DNA of 64,000 nt from G963717155 sp963717155 (GCA_963717155.1 OY970326.1:5022001-5086000); one strand, 5' to 3'. Shown: positions 32,891-41,423, counted from the first letter of the stretch. Numbers and translations: made by a program. Notes: generated by a model not told the origin, from the sequence alone.

Positions 32891-34252
32891 CTATGCGGGC
32901 GGAGCTCCTGCGCCGCTTGCGACCGGCACCGCTGCGGGAATGCCGGACGGGAACCCGAGCGACGGGATGTCGGAGGGGTACACCTCGTGGCCGTGGACCG
33001 CGAGATCGCCCATCTCCATGTCCTCCTCGCTCATGCGAAGCGGTATCACGAGACCGACCAGCTTGAGCAGGATGTAGGTGACGATCCCCGAGAAGAGGAT
33101 CACCCAGAGCGCGGTGAAGAGCTGCCACTTGAACAGGTGCCAGCCACCGCTGACCGAGACTCCCGGGGTGATGTCCATCGCCGAGCTTGCGAGCAGGCCG
33201 GTCAGCAGGCCGCCGAGGAGGCCTGCGAATCCGTGCGTGAAGACGACGCCGAGCGTGTCGTCCACGTTGCGGAACGGCGGAAGCAGGGCGAGGTAGTTGT
33301 ACGCCACGTACACGACGACCGAGGCGATCGCGCCGATCGCGATCGCCCCCCAACCGGTCACGAAACCAGCCGCGGGCGTGATCGCGACGAGCCCGACGAT
33401 CATGCCGTTGACGCTGCCGATCAGCGACGGCTTGCGCTTGGTGGCGTAGTCGCAGCCGACCCACACGAGGAACGCGACCGCCGTGCAGACATTCGTGTTC
33501 AGCACTGCCGAGGAGGCGTCGGCGCCGGCGTTGTACGGATCGCCGCCGTTGAAGCCGTTCCAGCCGAGCCACAGGAGTCCGGCGCCGATGGCGACCATCG
33601 CCAGGTTGTTCGGCGCGTCGATCTCGCGGTCACGTGCGAGCCGGGGGCCGATCACCCATGCGGCGACGAAGCCCGAGACACCGGCCGCGAGGTGGATCAC
33701 GTAGCCACCCGAGAAGTCGACTGCACCGTGCTGTGCGAACCAGCCGCCGCCCCAGATCAGGAACGCGTTGACCGTGTAGACGCACGTCGACCAGAGCACG
33801 ACGAACGGGATCCAGGCCTTGAAGTTGACGCGACCGAGCACCGAGCCGAGCATCAGGATCGGCGTGATCGCAGCGAACACGAGCTGGAAGTAGACGAGCG
33901 ACGACTGCGGGAAGTCGACCTTCCCGATCAGGGGGATGTTCCCCTGTCCCTGCAGGTCGTGCGCACTCAACACGGCCCCGGGCTTACCCAGGAGGTTGTT
34001 GAAGAAGCCCGAGTCCGATCCGCCGAAGTGGATCGGATGCCCGAAGCCCATGTTGTAGCCGTAGAGCACCCACATTACGAGGACGAGGGCAAAGGCGATG
34101 AACGCGAGCATCATGCTGTTCACCGACCAGCGCTTCTGCATCACCCCGCCGTACAGGACGACGAGGCCCGGAACGCTCATCAGGCCGACGAGGGTGGCTG
34201 CTGTCATCTGCCACGCGTTGTCGCCCGGGTTCAGCCACGTTGGGTAGAGCAT
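32891..34252 (-). CDS. amt: Ammonium transporter
   Basis: This 453-aa Amt/Mep/Rh channel has eleven or so helices and imports ammonium as a trimer. The twin pore histidines are His187 (GGYVIHLAAG) and His340 (VVFTHGFAGLLGG). Family motifs WLGWNGFNGGD and the Amt N-terminus (DNAWQMTAATLVGLMSVPGL) are present. The C-terminal tail (~410-453) is long and acidic, then Pro/Ala-rich. No glnK lies beside it, unlike many bacteria. The 5' region contains an attenuator and a 19-codon ORF whose stop codon abuts this ATG. Confidence 0.93.
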   Translation of the reverse strand: MLYPTWLNPGDNAWQMTAATLVGLMSVPGLVVLYGGVMQKRWSVNSMMLAFIAFALVLVMWVLYGYNMGFGHPIHFGGSDSGFFNNLLGKPGAVLSAHDLQGQGNIPLIGKVDFPQSSLVYFQLVFAAITPILMLGSVLGRVNFKAWIPFVVLWSTCVYTVNAFLIWGGGWFAQHGAVDFSGGYVIHLAAGVSGFVAAWVIGPRLARDREIDAPNNLAMVAIGAGLLWLGWNGFNGGDPYNAGADASSAVLNTNVCTAVAFLVWVGCDYATKRKPSLIGSVNGMIVGLVAITPAAGFVTGWGAIAIGAIASVVVYVAYNYLALLPPFRNVDDTLGVVFTHGFAGLLGGLLTGLLASSAMDITPGVSVSGGWHLFKWQLFTALWVILFSGIVTYILLKLVGLVIPLRMSEEDMEMGDLAVHGHEVYPSDIPSLGFPSGIPAAVPVASGAGAPPA

Positions 34253-34312
34253 TCACTCTCCTTTCCGAGGGAGCCAAGCAACGCTTGCGCCCGTGCCGCC
34301 TCGTTTGCCCAT
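34253..34312 (-). CDS. Tiny leader ORF (19 aa) in front of amt
   Basis: An ATG directly after the attenuator T-run opens the reading frame MGKRGGTGASVAWLPRKGE, ending TGA immediately before the amt ATG (TGAATG). The amt ribosome site AAAGGAG is inside its last codons, so ribosomes finishing it could re-initiate on amt. It has no good ribosome site of its own. It may be a leader peptide or chance. Confidence 0.35.
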   Translation of the reverse strand: MGKRGGTGASVAWLPRKGE

Positions 34313-34356
34313 AAAAAAAGGCCCCAGGACTAAAAGTCCTGAGGCCTCAACGCCTC
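34313..34356 (-). promoter_or_regulatory. Attenuator (terminator/antiterminator) in the amt mRNA leader
   Basis: On the minus strand a 13-bp stem with one mismatch (34335-34347 with 34319-34331), a 3-nt loop and seven T form a textbook intrinsic terminator located before amt. An alternative hairpin GAGGC-GTTGAG-GCCTC (34341-34356) uses the same 5' arm, so the two are mutually exclusive. Another hairpin CGGCG-AAGT-CGCCG lies just upstream (34362-34375). The pair of small hairpins in front of a terminator recalls ANTAR-protein antitermination sites. The hexaloop has the G at position 4 but not the A at position 1 of that consensus. Confidence 0.75.
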
Positions 34357-34389
34357 CGCGACGGCGACTTCGCCGCGCGCGATACCCAC

Positions 34390-34419
34390 ACGATACGAAC
34401 GATCGGGCGACCGCGTCAA
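34390..34419 (-). promoter_or_regulatory. Sigma-70 promoter of amt
   Basis: On the minus strand TTGACG (34419-34414) and TATCGT (34395-34390) are spaced 18 bp, placing the start near 34383 and giving a ~130-nt leader. A 10-bp palindrome CGAACGTTCG (34433-34442) lies upstream in the gap shared with the divergent citryl-CoA lyase gene. Confidence 0.6.
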
Positions 34420-34519
34420 GCGCGAATGTGAACGAACGTTCGCTCAGCGCGTCATTTGGAAGCGGCTACCATCGAGAGCGGCCGCGGGCCGGGGGCTCGG
34501 ATCCGACGGAAGGGGATGC

Positions 34520-35317
34520 ATGCAGATCGGGAAGACCGGAGACCCTGTAAGCCACATCTGCCAGGCCTACCCCGACCGGGTCGAGGTGCGGGGACGCGAT
34601 CTCTGCGAGGACCTGATGGGGAGGCTCAGCTTCACGGAGTACTTCCACCTGCTGCTCACCGGGCGGGAGCCGACCGACGACCAGCGCTACTTCCTCGACC
34701 TGCTGCTGATCGCGATCGCCGAGCACGGGATGATGCCGACCAACGTCGCCGCTCGCATGACGCTCGATGCCGACCCGGGATCGCTGCAGGGCGCCCTCGC
34801 GGCAGGCATCCTCGGCTGCGGCCCGGTCATCCTCGGCACCTCCGAGTTGTGTGCCCTGCTGCTCGAGGCGGCGCAGGCGCGGGTGCTTTCCGGTGAGGCG
34901 GCAGCAGAGGTCGCCGACGACATGGCGCGCGCGATCCACGCGTCCGGCGGCAAGGCTCCGGGGTTCGGCCACCCGGTTCACCGACCGCTCGATCCGCGGG
35001 CCGAGCGAATCCTCGAGCTCGCCGACGCACGCGCTGTGAGTGGCCCACACACGCTGCTCGCGCGGTTGTTCCGCGATGCCGTGGCGGCCGCGTGGGAGAA
35101 GCCGCTGACGATGAACGTCGCGATGCCGATCGCGGCCGTGCTGCTCGATCTCGGCTTCGCACCGGTGACGGTCAAGTCGATCCCGCTGCTCGCGCGCACG
35201 GCCGGCCTGCTGGCGCACCTCGCCGAGGAGCGGGAGAACCCGGTCGGGTTCCTGATGGCGGGCGAGGCGGAGGGCTCCGTCGCGTACGTGCGCCAGGCGG
35301 ACGCCGAGGGCGGATGA
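34520..35317 (+). CDS. Citryl-CoA lyase / short citrate-synthase-family protein
   Basis: This 265-aa enzyme is shorter than citrate synthases (~370-430 aa) and matches the small citryl-CoA-lyase type that cleaves or forms 3-hydroxy-acyl-CoA C-C bonds. Active-site histidines are visible in AEHGMMPTN (~74) and GFGHPVHRPLDPRAERI (~153-157). ATG 34520 follows GGAAGGGG. It overlaps the CoA-ligase gene by 4 bp, so the acyl-CoA made by the ligase may be its substrate. Which acid is used is not known. Confidence 0.8.
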   Translation: MQIGKTGDPVSHICQAYPDRVEVRGRDLCEDLMGRLSFTEYFHLLLTGREPTDDQRYFLDLLLIAIAEHGMMPTNVAARMTLDADPGSLQGALAAGILGCGPVILGTSELCALLLEAAQARVLSGEAAAEVADDMARAIHASGGKAPGFGHPVHRPLDPRAERILELADARAVSGPHTLLARLFRDAVAAAWEKPLTMNVAMPIAAVLLDLGFAPVTVKSIPLLARTAGLLAHLAEERENPVGFLMAGEAEGSVAYVRQADAEGG

Positions 35318-36618
35318 TGCTGGCACCCGACGTCGAGTCGCGTCCATGGGACGAGCAGCTCGCAATCGACGACGCGAGCTATCGCGAGCAGATCGCCTAC
35401 CTCTTCGAGCGCTCGGCGTTCTATCGCAGGAAGCTGACCGAGGCGGGCATCTCGGATGCGGGCTCGGCCGGCGGCCTCGCGGACCTGCCCGCCCTGCCTC
35501 TTACCGAGAAGCGCGAGCTCAAGGCGACGACCACCGCTGACAACCCGTTCGGCGACCATCTCTGTGCCGCGCCGGATGAGATCGTGCGGATCTACTCGAC
35601 GAGCGGTACCACGGGCACGCCGAGCTACATCCCGTTGACCGCGGGCGACCTCGAGAACTGGGTGACCGGTTCGGCACGGAGCTACGCATCGTCCGGCGTC
35701 GCCGCCGGCGAGCGCTTCGTCTCGACCTACACGGCGGGTCCCTTCGTCGCGGGCGCTGCGCTCACCGCGTTCGACCGCGCCGGCCTCTGCCATATACCGG
35801 TCGGTGTCGGGAACACCGACCGGCTGATGCTCGCGATCGAGCTCCTGCGACCGACGGCGGTCGCGTTCACGCCGTCGTATGCGGCCTACGCGATCGAGTG
35901 GGCGGAGGGACGCGGCTTCGACCTTCGCAGCTCGAGCGTCAGGCGCGTGCTCGTCGCCGGCGAGCCGGGAGGAGGCGAGCCGGCCTTCCGCGCGCGGCTC
36001 GAGGACGGCTGGGGCGCGAAGGTCACCGAGGCGATGGGCATCGGCGACATCGGCCCGTCGCTCTGGGGAGAGTGCGAGGAGCAGGACGGCATGCACCTCG
36101 GCGCGCGCGGCTTCGTGCACCCCGAGCTGATCGATGCCGAGACGGGAAGCGCCGTCGAGCTGGAGGACGGTGCGACGGGTGAGCTCGTGCTGACCCATCT
36201 GCGGCATCGCGCGGCGCCGCTCCTGCGCTTCCGCACGCGCGACCACGTGCACGTCCGAACGAATCCGTGCCCGTGCGGCCGTACCGGTCCGCGCGTCCGC
36301 TGCATCGGGCGAACCGACGACATGCTGATCGTCCGGGGCGTCAACGTGTTTCCGTCCGCCGTGCGCGAGGTGGTGACCACGTTCATGCCGCAGGTCAGCG
36401 GCAACATCCTCGTCCGACCCGCGACGCAGGGGGTCAAGCAGGAGCCGCCGCTGCCCGTGAGCGTCGAGGTCGCACGCGATGCGATCGCCGACCCCGCGCT
36501 CGCCGAGGCGATTCGTGACACATTGCGCAGCGTGCTCGTCGTGCAGACTCGCATCGAGCTCGTCCCCTGGGGAAGCCTGGAGCGCAGCGAGTACAAGTCG
36601 AAGCTCGTCGACCACTGA
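35314..36618 (+). CDS. PaaK-like acyl/aryl-CoA ligase (phenylacetate-CoA ligase family)
   Basis: This 434-aa AMP-forming ligase has the nucleotide loop YSTSGTTGTP (~90-99), EAMGIGDIG, the family C-terminal hinge RTDDMLIVRGVNVFPSAVREVV (~330-350) and a final Lys-containing LERSEYKSKLVD, all typical of PaaK. It activates a carboxylic acid to its CoA thioester. Start ATG 35314 overlaps the upstream stop (ATGATG gives a second choice at 35317). Operon with citryl-CoA lyase, VOC and GST genes points to degradation of an aromatic or branched acid. Confidence 0.85.
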   Translation: MMLAPDVESRPWDEQLAIDDASYREQIAYLFERSAFYRRKLTEAGISDAGSAGGLADLPALPLTEKRELKATTTADNPFGDHLCAAPDEIVRIYSTSGTTGTPSYIPLTAGDLENWVTGSARSYASSGVAAGERFVSTYTAGPFVAGAALTAFDRAGLCHIPVGVGNTDRLMLAIELLRPTAVAFTPSYAAYAIEWAEGRGFDLRSSSVRRVLVAGEPGGGEPAFRARLEDGWGAKVTEAMGIGDIGPSLWGECEEQDGMHLGARGFVHPELIDAETGSAVELEDGATGELVLTHLRHRAAPLLRFRTRDHVHVRTNPCPCGRTGPRVRCIGRTDDMLIVRGVNVFPSAVREVVTTFMPQVSGNILVRPATQGVKQEPPLPVSVEVARDAIADPALAEAIRDTLRSVLVVQTRIELVPWGSLERSEYKSKLVDH

Positions 36619-36632
36619 GAGGCTGATTGCCG

Positions 36633-37247
36633 ATGCAGAAGCTCCAGAGCCAGGGCGTCCACCACATCACGATCTCGGGCGCCGGCCGCCAGACGTCGAT
36701 CGACTTCTGGGAGGGCGTGCTGGCCATGCCCTTCGTGTTCGAGCAGCCGAACCTCGACAACGCGTCGGAGAGCCACCTCTACTTCGATCCGGGCGATGGC
36801 CGACTCATCACGGTGTTCACCAACGAGGACCGCGAGGCCGACCCGCGTCGCACCCCGACGGATCCCGGCTGCGTCCACCACATCGCGTTCTCGCTCTCGA
36901 ACGCCACGTTCCGGCAGGCGGTGGAGCGGCTGGATGAACGCGGGATCTCGCACAGCGGCGTCAAGGATCGCGGGTTCATGGACTCGATCTACTTCACCGA
37001 TCCGCTCGGACTGCTGATCGAGCTCGCGTCGTACCGCTTCGAGCCGCCGTTCGGCTTCACCCATTCCGACGTGCTGCTCGAGGCGCACAAGGTGCGGGTG
37101 GCGCGCGGCGACTACAACATCTCCGAGGTGCACGTCGCCGATGCCATCGAGCAGCTCGTGAAGCGATCGCGGCCGTCGCTGTCCGATGACCGCTCGCCGA
37201 AGGATCCGTACGCGAACGCCGCGACAACGCAAAGATCGGGAGGATGA
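36633..37247 (+). CDS. Two-unit VOC family protein (ring-cleavage dioxygenase/glyoxalase-like)
   Basis: This 204-aa protein has two VOC half-domains. Metal-ligand positions of the superfamily are filled by His in VHHITISG (~9-10), His in VHHIAFSLS (~85) and Glu in GLLIELASY (~132), the 2-His-1-carboxylate set. It is shorter than classic extradiol dioxygenases. The context of a CoA ligase and GST suggests a role in breaking down an aromatic compound. ATG 36633 is chosen over TTG 36627. Confidence 0.78.
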   Translation: MQKLQSQGVHHITISGAGRQTSIDFWEGVLAMPFVFEQPNLDNASESHLYFDPGDGRLITVFTNEDREADPRRTPTDPGCVHHIAFSLSNATFRQAVERLDERGISHSGVKDRGFMDSIYFTDPLGLLIELASYRFEPPFGFTHSDVLLEAHKVRVARGDYNISEVHVADAIEQLVKRSRPSLSDDRSPKDPYANAATTQRSGG

Positions 37248-37248
37248 C

Positions 37249-37950
37249 ATGGCGGGGATCACGCTCAACACGCTGAAGCCGAGCGTCAACAACCTGACCG
37301 TTCGGATCTTCGTTCGGGCTGCAGGGCTCGACTTCGAGGAGGTCGACGTCTGGGGGAAGACCCAGGAGCCGGAGTTTCTCGCGAAGAACCCCGCACACCT
37401 CACCCCGATGATCGAGGAGGAGGGGCTGCCGCGCGGTGGGATGTGGGAGAGCTGCGCGATCATGCAGTACCTCTGCAACACGCACGGCCTCGACCAGTTC
37501 TATCCGACGGATCCGCCCCGGCGGGCGATGATCGACAGCGCGATGTTCTATGTCGTCGGCACGCTGTACCCGCTGATCGGGCGCGCAACGTACGCCGCGC
37601 TCGGGTTCCCGCACTATCCGGGCGAGGCGGGTTGCTCCAGTGCAGACGACGCGGTGAAGGCGCAGTCCCAGCAGGACGCCGAGGCGGCGATCGCCGAGCC
37701 GCTCGACGTCTTTCGCGCGTTCTACCTGGACGGCAAGCAGTTCATCGGCGGTGACACGCCGTCGATCGCCGATATGCGCCTTGCGGCCTCGCTCGAGTTC
37801 CTGCGCGTGATCGACTACGACTTCCCGGGCTGGGCCGACGACTACATGGCCGCGATGGAGGCCTCCCTGGGCGATGCGTACGCCGAGCCGGCCGCCGACG
37901 TGCGCGGCTACATCGAGTACGTGAGGTCGCAGACTCCGGCTGCGGGATAG
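37249..37950 (+). CDS. Glutathione S-transferase family protein
   Basis: This 233-aa protein has an N-terminal thioredoxin-like domain (~3-80) with NPAHLTPMIEE (cis-Pro) and WESCAIMQYL, the E-S gamma-glutamyl-binding motif. The all-helical C-terminal domain (~95-225) has the N-capping box SIADMRLAASLEFL. GGGAGG precedes ATG 37249. Most actinobacteria make mycothiol and not glutathione, so the cofactor is uncertain. It ends the four-gene operon starting at 34520. Confidence 0.85.
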   Translation: MAGITLNTLKPSVNNLTVRIFVRAAGLDFEEVDVWGKTQEPEFLAKNPAHLTPMIEEEGLPRGGMWESCAIMQYLCNTHGLDQFYPTDPPRRAMIDSAMFYVVGTLYPLIGRATYAALGFPHYPGEAGCSSADDAVKAQSQQDAEAAIAEPLDVFRAFYLDGKQFIGGDTPSIADMRLAASLEFLRVIDYDFPGWADDYMAAMEASLGDAYAEPAADVRGYIEYVRSQTPAAG

Positions 37951-37994
37951 CATTGGCACGCTCGTGACAGGGACCGGGCCAGGGAGGAGATCGC

Positions 37995-40900
37995 ATCACA
38001 GCGGAGGCGGCGGGCCAGGCGGCGGGAGGCGCGTTCTGGCTTCTCGTGGTGGTCGCGCTGGTCTGGGTGATCCGCTTCCGGCCTGACTGGCTCCGGCGTC
38101 TCCGCGCTCGGCTCGCCCGAGCGCTCGGGCGGCGGCCCCGACCTGTCGCCGCCCCGGACGAGCCTCCGCCCGGCGAGCCTTCGGCGGAGGACGCCGAGAA
38201 GCAGCTCGACCGCGAGGAGCTGACCCGCCTGGCGTCGCAGGCGTGGGAGGCACGCGAGTCGTGGGCGCGCGACGAGGACGCACTGCTCGTCGATCCGTCG
38301 GCCGCCGAGGCCCTGGAACTGCTGCGCAGCGCGGACCTTCGCGATGACAGGGCCGGAGCGCTGCTCGACTGGGCGCGCACGAGGGCGCCGGTCGGTGCGG
38401 ACTACGTGCTGATCGCGCTCGTGCTCGAGCTGCTCGGCGAGCGGACGGTCGACGCCAGCCTCCGACGACCGATCGTCGCGCTCGCGGGCCTCGGTCCACG
38501 CGAGGCGCTGCTGCCCTACCACCTGCGCGTCATCCGGTCGCTTGCGAGGCTCGGCACACCGCTGCTCGACGATCTCGTGCTGGTGCTGCATCCCTCGTGG
38601 GGTGAGGACGACGTGCTGCGCGCCGAGCTCGCGGGGCTCCTGACGGGCCTCCTCGACGCGGGTGACGAGATCCACCCTCAGCGACTTCCGGACTGGGAGG
38701 GCGAGGAGCCGCCGCCGGTAGTGGCCATCCTGGAGCGGGCGGCCGGGGCCGCGCCGGACGAGCGCCACGCGGCGCAGCTGCGCCAGGTCGCGTCGCGCCT
38801 GGCGCTGGTCGGCGAGGCGCTCGCGTTCGTGACATTCGTCGAGACGGGTGGTCTCTTGGCCCGCGCGCACCTCGTCGAGACCGCAGCCCGCCGCGATATC
38901 GCCGATGCGATCGTCGAGGCGCTCGAACAGGACCCGCCCGTCTCGGTGGTCATCCACGGCGAGGCCGGCAGCGGCCGCACATCGCTGCTGCGGCTCGCGC
39001 TCGACCGCCTCGGCCGGCGCGGCTGGGTGGTGATCGAGGCGACCCCGGAGCAGGTGGCGGCCGGACAGATCTACGTCAACCAGCTGGACGGCCGCCTGCA
39101 GCGCCTGGCGAGCTCGACCGCCGGACGACGCGTCGTGTGGCTGATCCCGAACCTCGAGAGCGGCCTGACGTCGGCGCGCGCCTCGGGCGACCCGCGCAGC
39201 TTCGCGGATCGTCTAGCGCCGCACCTCGCGGCGGGGCGCCTGGCGGTGCTCGGCGAGCTGTCGGAGGACGGGTTCCAGGCGCTCTCGCGCGAAGCGCCCG
39301 CGCTGGCGCGGGTCGTCCGAGCGGTCGCGGCGCCGGTCCTCGACGAGGACGAGCTCTTGCGCGTCGGGCACGCCGCGGTCGAGCGAGAGGCCGAGCGCCG
39401 TGCCGTCGCGACCGTCGCGGGCGACGATGTTGTGCGGCAGGCCCTCGAGCTCGCACGCGCATTGCTCCCTCACATGGCGCTGCCCGGATCGCTGGCGCGC
39501 CTACTCGCCGCGGCGGTCTCGCACACCGCGGAGACGGATGGAGCGGCGGCCGTTCAGCGGGCCGACCTCTTCGCCGGTCTCACCGCGATCACCGGCATGC
39601 CGAGCCGGATCCTCGACGACACGCAGCGTCTCGATCTCGGCGCGCTGCACGCGCGCCTGGCGAGGCGCGTGCTCGGACAGCCGGAGGCGATCGACGCCCT
39701 GGTCGAACGGATCGCCCTCGTGAAGGCGGGTCTGTGCGATCCGGGGCGACCGTACGGCGTCTTCCTGTTCGTCGGCCCGACGGGAACCGGGAAGACCGAG
39801 CTCGCCCGCGCCCTCGCCGACGAGCTGTTCGGCTCGCCCGACCGGATGGTCCGCATCGACATGAGCGAGCTGAAGAGCCCCGAAAGCGTGGAGCGCATCA
39901 TCGGCACCGGCGACACGCGAGGAGGGGAGTCGCTCGCATCGCGGATCCGCGCGCAGCCGTTCTCCGTCGTGTTGCTGGACGAGTTCGAGAAGGCAGCGCC
40001 GCAGCTCTGGGACCTGTTCCTGCAGGTCTTCGATGCGGGACGCCTGTCTGACCGCTCCGGTCAGACGGTCGACTTCCGCCAGACCATCGTGATCGTGACG
40101 TCCAATCTCGGCTCGGCGATCGAGACGCGTCAGGCCCTCGGCTTCAGCGAGGGAGGCACGAGCTCGTTCTCGAGCGAGCGCGTCGAGCGTGCCGTGCGCG
40201 ACGTCCTGCGCCCCGAGCTGATCAACCGGTTCGACCGCGTCATCGTGTTCCGGCCGCTCGCGCGCACGGTCATGCGCGGCATCGTCCACAAGGAGGTCCA
40301 GGCCGCCCTGCAGCGCCGGGGCCTGGCCGACCGCGACTGGGCGATCGAGATCGACGAGTCGGCCGTCGACTTCCTGCTCGAGAGCGGGTTCACGCGCGAT
40401 CTCGGCGCCCGTCCGCTGCGCCGTGCGGTCGAGCGACACCTGCTGGCGCCGCTCGCTCGCGTGATCGCGATGCAGGAGGCCCCGCGCGGCGAGCAGTTCC
40501 TGTTCGTCTCGTCCGAGACGGATCGCCTCGACGTCCGTTTCGTCGCAGCCGACGAGCCGGACGAGCCGAGCGACGAATCGCGTGCGCCGGCGACGAGCGC
40601 GCTGTCCGCCCGCGACGTCGCACGTGAGGGCCGCGGCCGCCGCGCAGACCTTCGCGTCCTGCGCGACACGCTCTCGACGCTGCGCGAGCTCGTCAACGAG
40701 CCGCACTGGCAGGAGCGCAAGTCCGCTGCGCTCGGGGCCACGAGCAGCCCGGGCTTCTGGGATCGGGAGGATCGCTTCGCCGTGCTCGGGGTCGCGGAGA
40801 CGATGGATCGGATCGAAGCCCAGTTGCGAAGCTGCGCCTCGCTGCTCGACCGGTTCTTCGCGCTGGCTCCCGGTGAGGACGTGGGCATCAATCCCGAGCC

Positions 40901-41423
40901 CGTCGCACGTCTCGCGCGCGAGCTCGTCCAGCTCGATCGCGCGATGCAGGCCCTCGAGGCCGGGCGGGCCCAGGACGCGCTCGTCCGTGTCGAGCCCGGT
41001 GAGGACGGCGCGGCGTTCGCCGCCGAGCTCGTTGCCATGTACCAGGCCTGGGCGCGACGTCGCGGCGCGAAGGCGACTCCTCTCGAAGCGCCGATGAGTG
41101 TGAGGGCGCGGGTCCTGTACGTCGAGGGACTCGGCGCCTTCGACGCGCTGTCCGGCGAGGGCGGCCTGCACGTGAGCGAGAGCCGGCACGACGGCCGTAC
41201 CGAGCGCCTCGGCGTCGTCCGCGTCACGGTGACGCCGTGGGCCGAGGCGTCGGCGCCGTCGGCCGACGGCGCGCAGGCCGGTCGCCCGGGGGCCGAGGTC
41301 GCGGTGATCCGACGCTACCAGAGCGAGCCGACCCCGCTCGTGCGCGACATCCGGGCGGGCTGGCGCACGGGGCGCATCGACCGCGTGCTCGGCGGCGACT
41401 TCGATCTCTTCGCGGCCTCGTGA
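37995..41423 (+). CDS. ClpA/B-type double AAA+ ATPase fused to a release-factor-2-like domain
   Basis: This ~1142-aa protein has a predicted N-terminal membrane helix (~13-28), then a ~270-residue helical region. A degenerate first AAA module has GEAGSGRTS (~322) with Arg for the Walker Lys. The canonical second module has GPTGTGKTE (~594), VVLLDEFEKA (~660), sensor-1 VTSN, and a ClpB-type small domain with GARPLRRAVERHL. Residues ~880-1142 resemble RF2: a PGFWDREDRF start, YQAWARRRGAKA, VEGLGAFDALSGEGGLHV, V-x-V-T-P, and finally VIRRYQSE..VRDIRAGWRTGRIDRVLGGDFD. SPF and GGQ are absent. Start: SD GGGAGGAG (37982-37989) precedes ATC 37995; no ATG/GTG/TTG/CTG occurs between the upstream stop and GTG 38046, which would cut the membrane helix. 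Confidence 0.85.
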   Translation: MTAEAAGQAAGGAFWLLVVVALVWVIRFRPDWLRRLRARLARALGRRPRPVAAPDEPPPGEPSAEDAEKQLDREELTRLASQAWEARESWARDEDALLVDPSAAEALELLRSADLRDDRAGALLDWARTRAPVGADYVLIALVLELLGERTVDASLRRPIVALAGLGPREALLPYHLRVIRSLARLGTPLLDDLVLVLHPSWGEDDVLRAELAGLLTGLLDAGDEIHPQRLPDWEGEEPPPVVAILERAAGAAPDERHAAQLRQVASRLALVGEALAFVTFVETGGLLARAHLVETAARRDIADAIVEALEQDPPVSVVIHGEAGSGRTSLLRLALDRLGRRGWVVIEATPEQVAAGQIYVNQLDGRLQRLASSTAGRRVVWLIPNLESGLTSARASGDPRSFADRLAPHLAAGRLAVLGELSEDGFQALSREAPALARVVRAVAAPVLDEDELLRVGHAAVEREAERRAVATVAGDDVVRQALELARALLPHMALPGSLARLLAAAVSHTAETDGAAAVQRADLFAGLTAITGMPSRILDDTQRLDLGALHARLARRVLGQPEAIDALVERIALVKAGLCDPGRPYGVFLFVGPTGTGKTELARALADELFGSPDRMVRIDMSELKSPESVERIIGTGDTRGGESLASRIRAQPFSVVLLDEFEKAAPQLWDLFLQVFDAGRLSDRSGQTVDFRQTIVIVTSNLGSAIETRQALGFSEGGTSSFSSERVERAVRDVLRPELINRFDRVIVFRPLARTVMRGIVHKEVQAALQRRGLADRDWAIEIDESAVDFLLESGFTRDLGARPLRRAVERHLLAPLARVIAMQEAPRGEQFLFVSSETDRLDVRFVAADEPDEPSDESRAPATSALSARDVAREGRGRRADLRVLRDTLSTLRELVNEPHWQERKSAALGATSSPGFWDREDRFAVLGVAETMDRIEAQLRSCASLLDRFFALAPGEDVGINPEPVARLARELVQLDRAMQALEAGRAQDALVRVEPGEDGAAFAAELVAMYQAWARRRGAKATPLEAPMSVRARVLYVEGLGAFDALSGEGGLHVSESRHDGRTERLGVVRVTVTPWAEASAPSADGAQAGRPGAEVAVIRRYQSEPTPLVRDIRAGWRTGRIDRVLGGDFDLFAAS

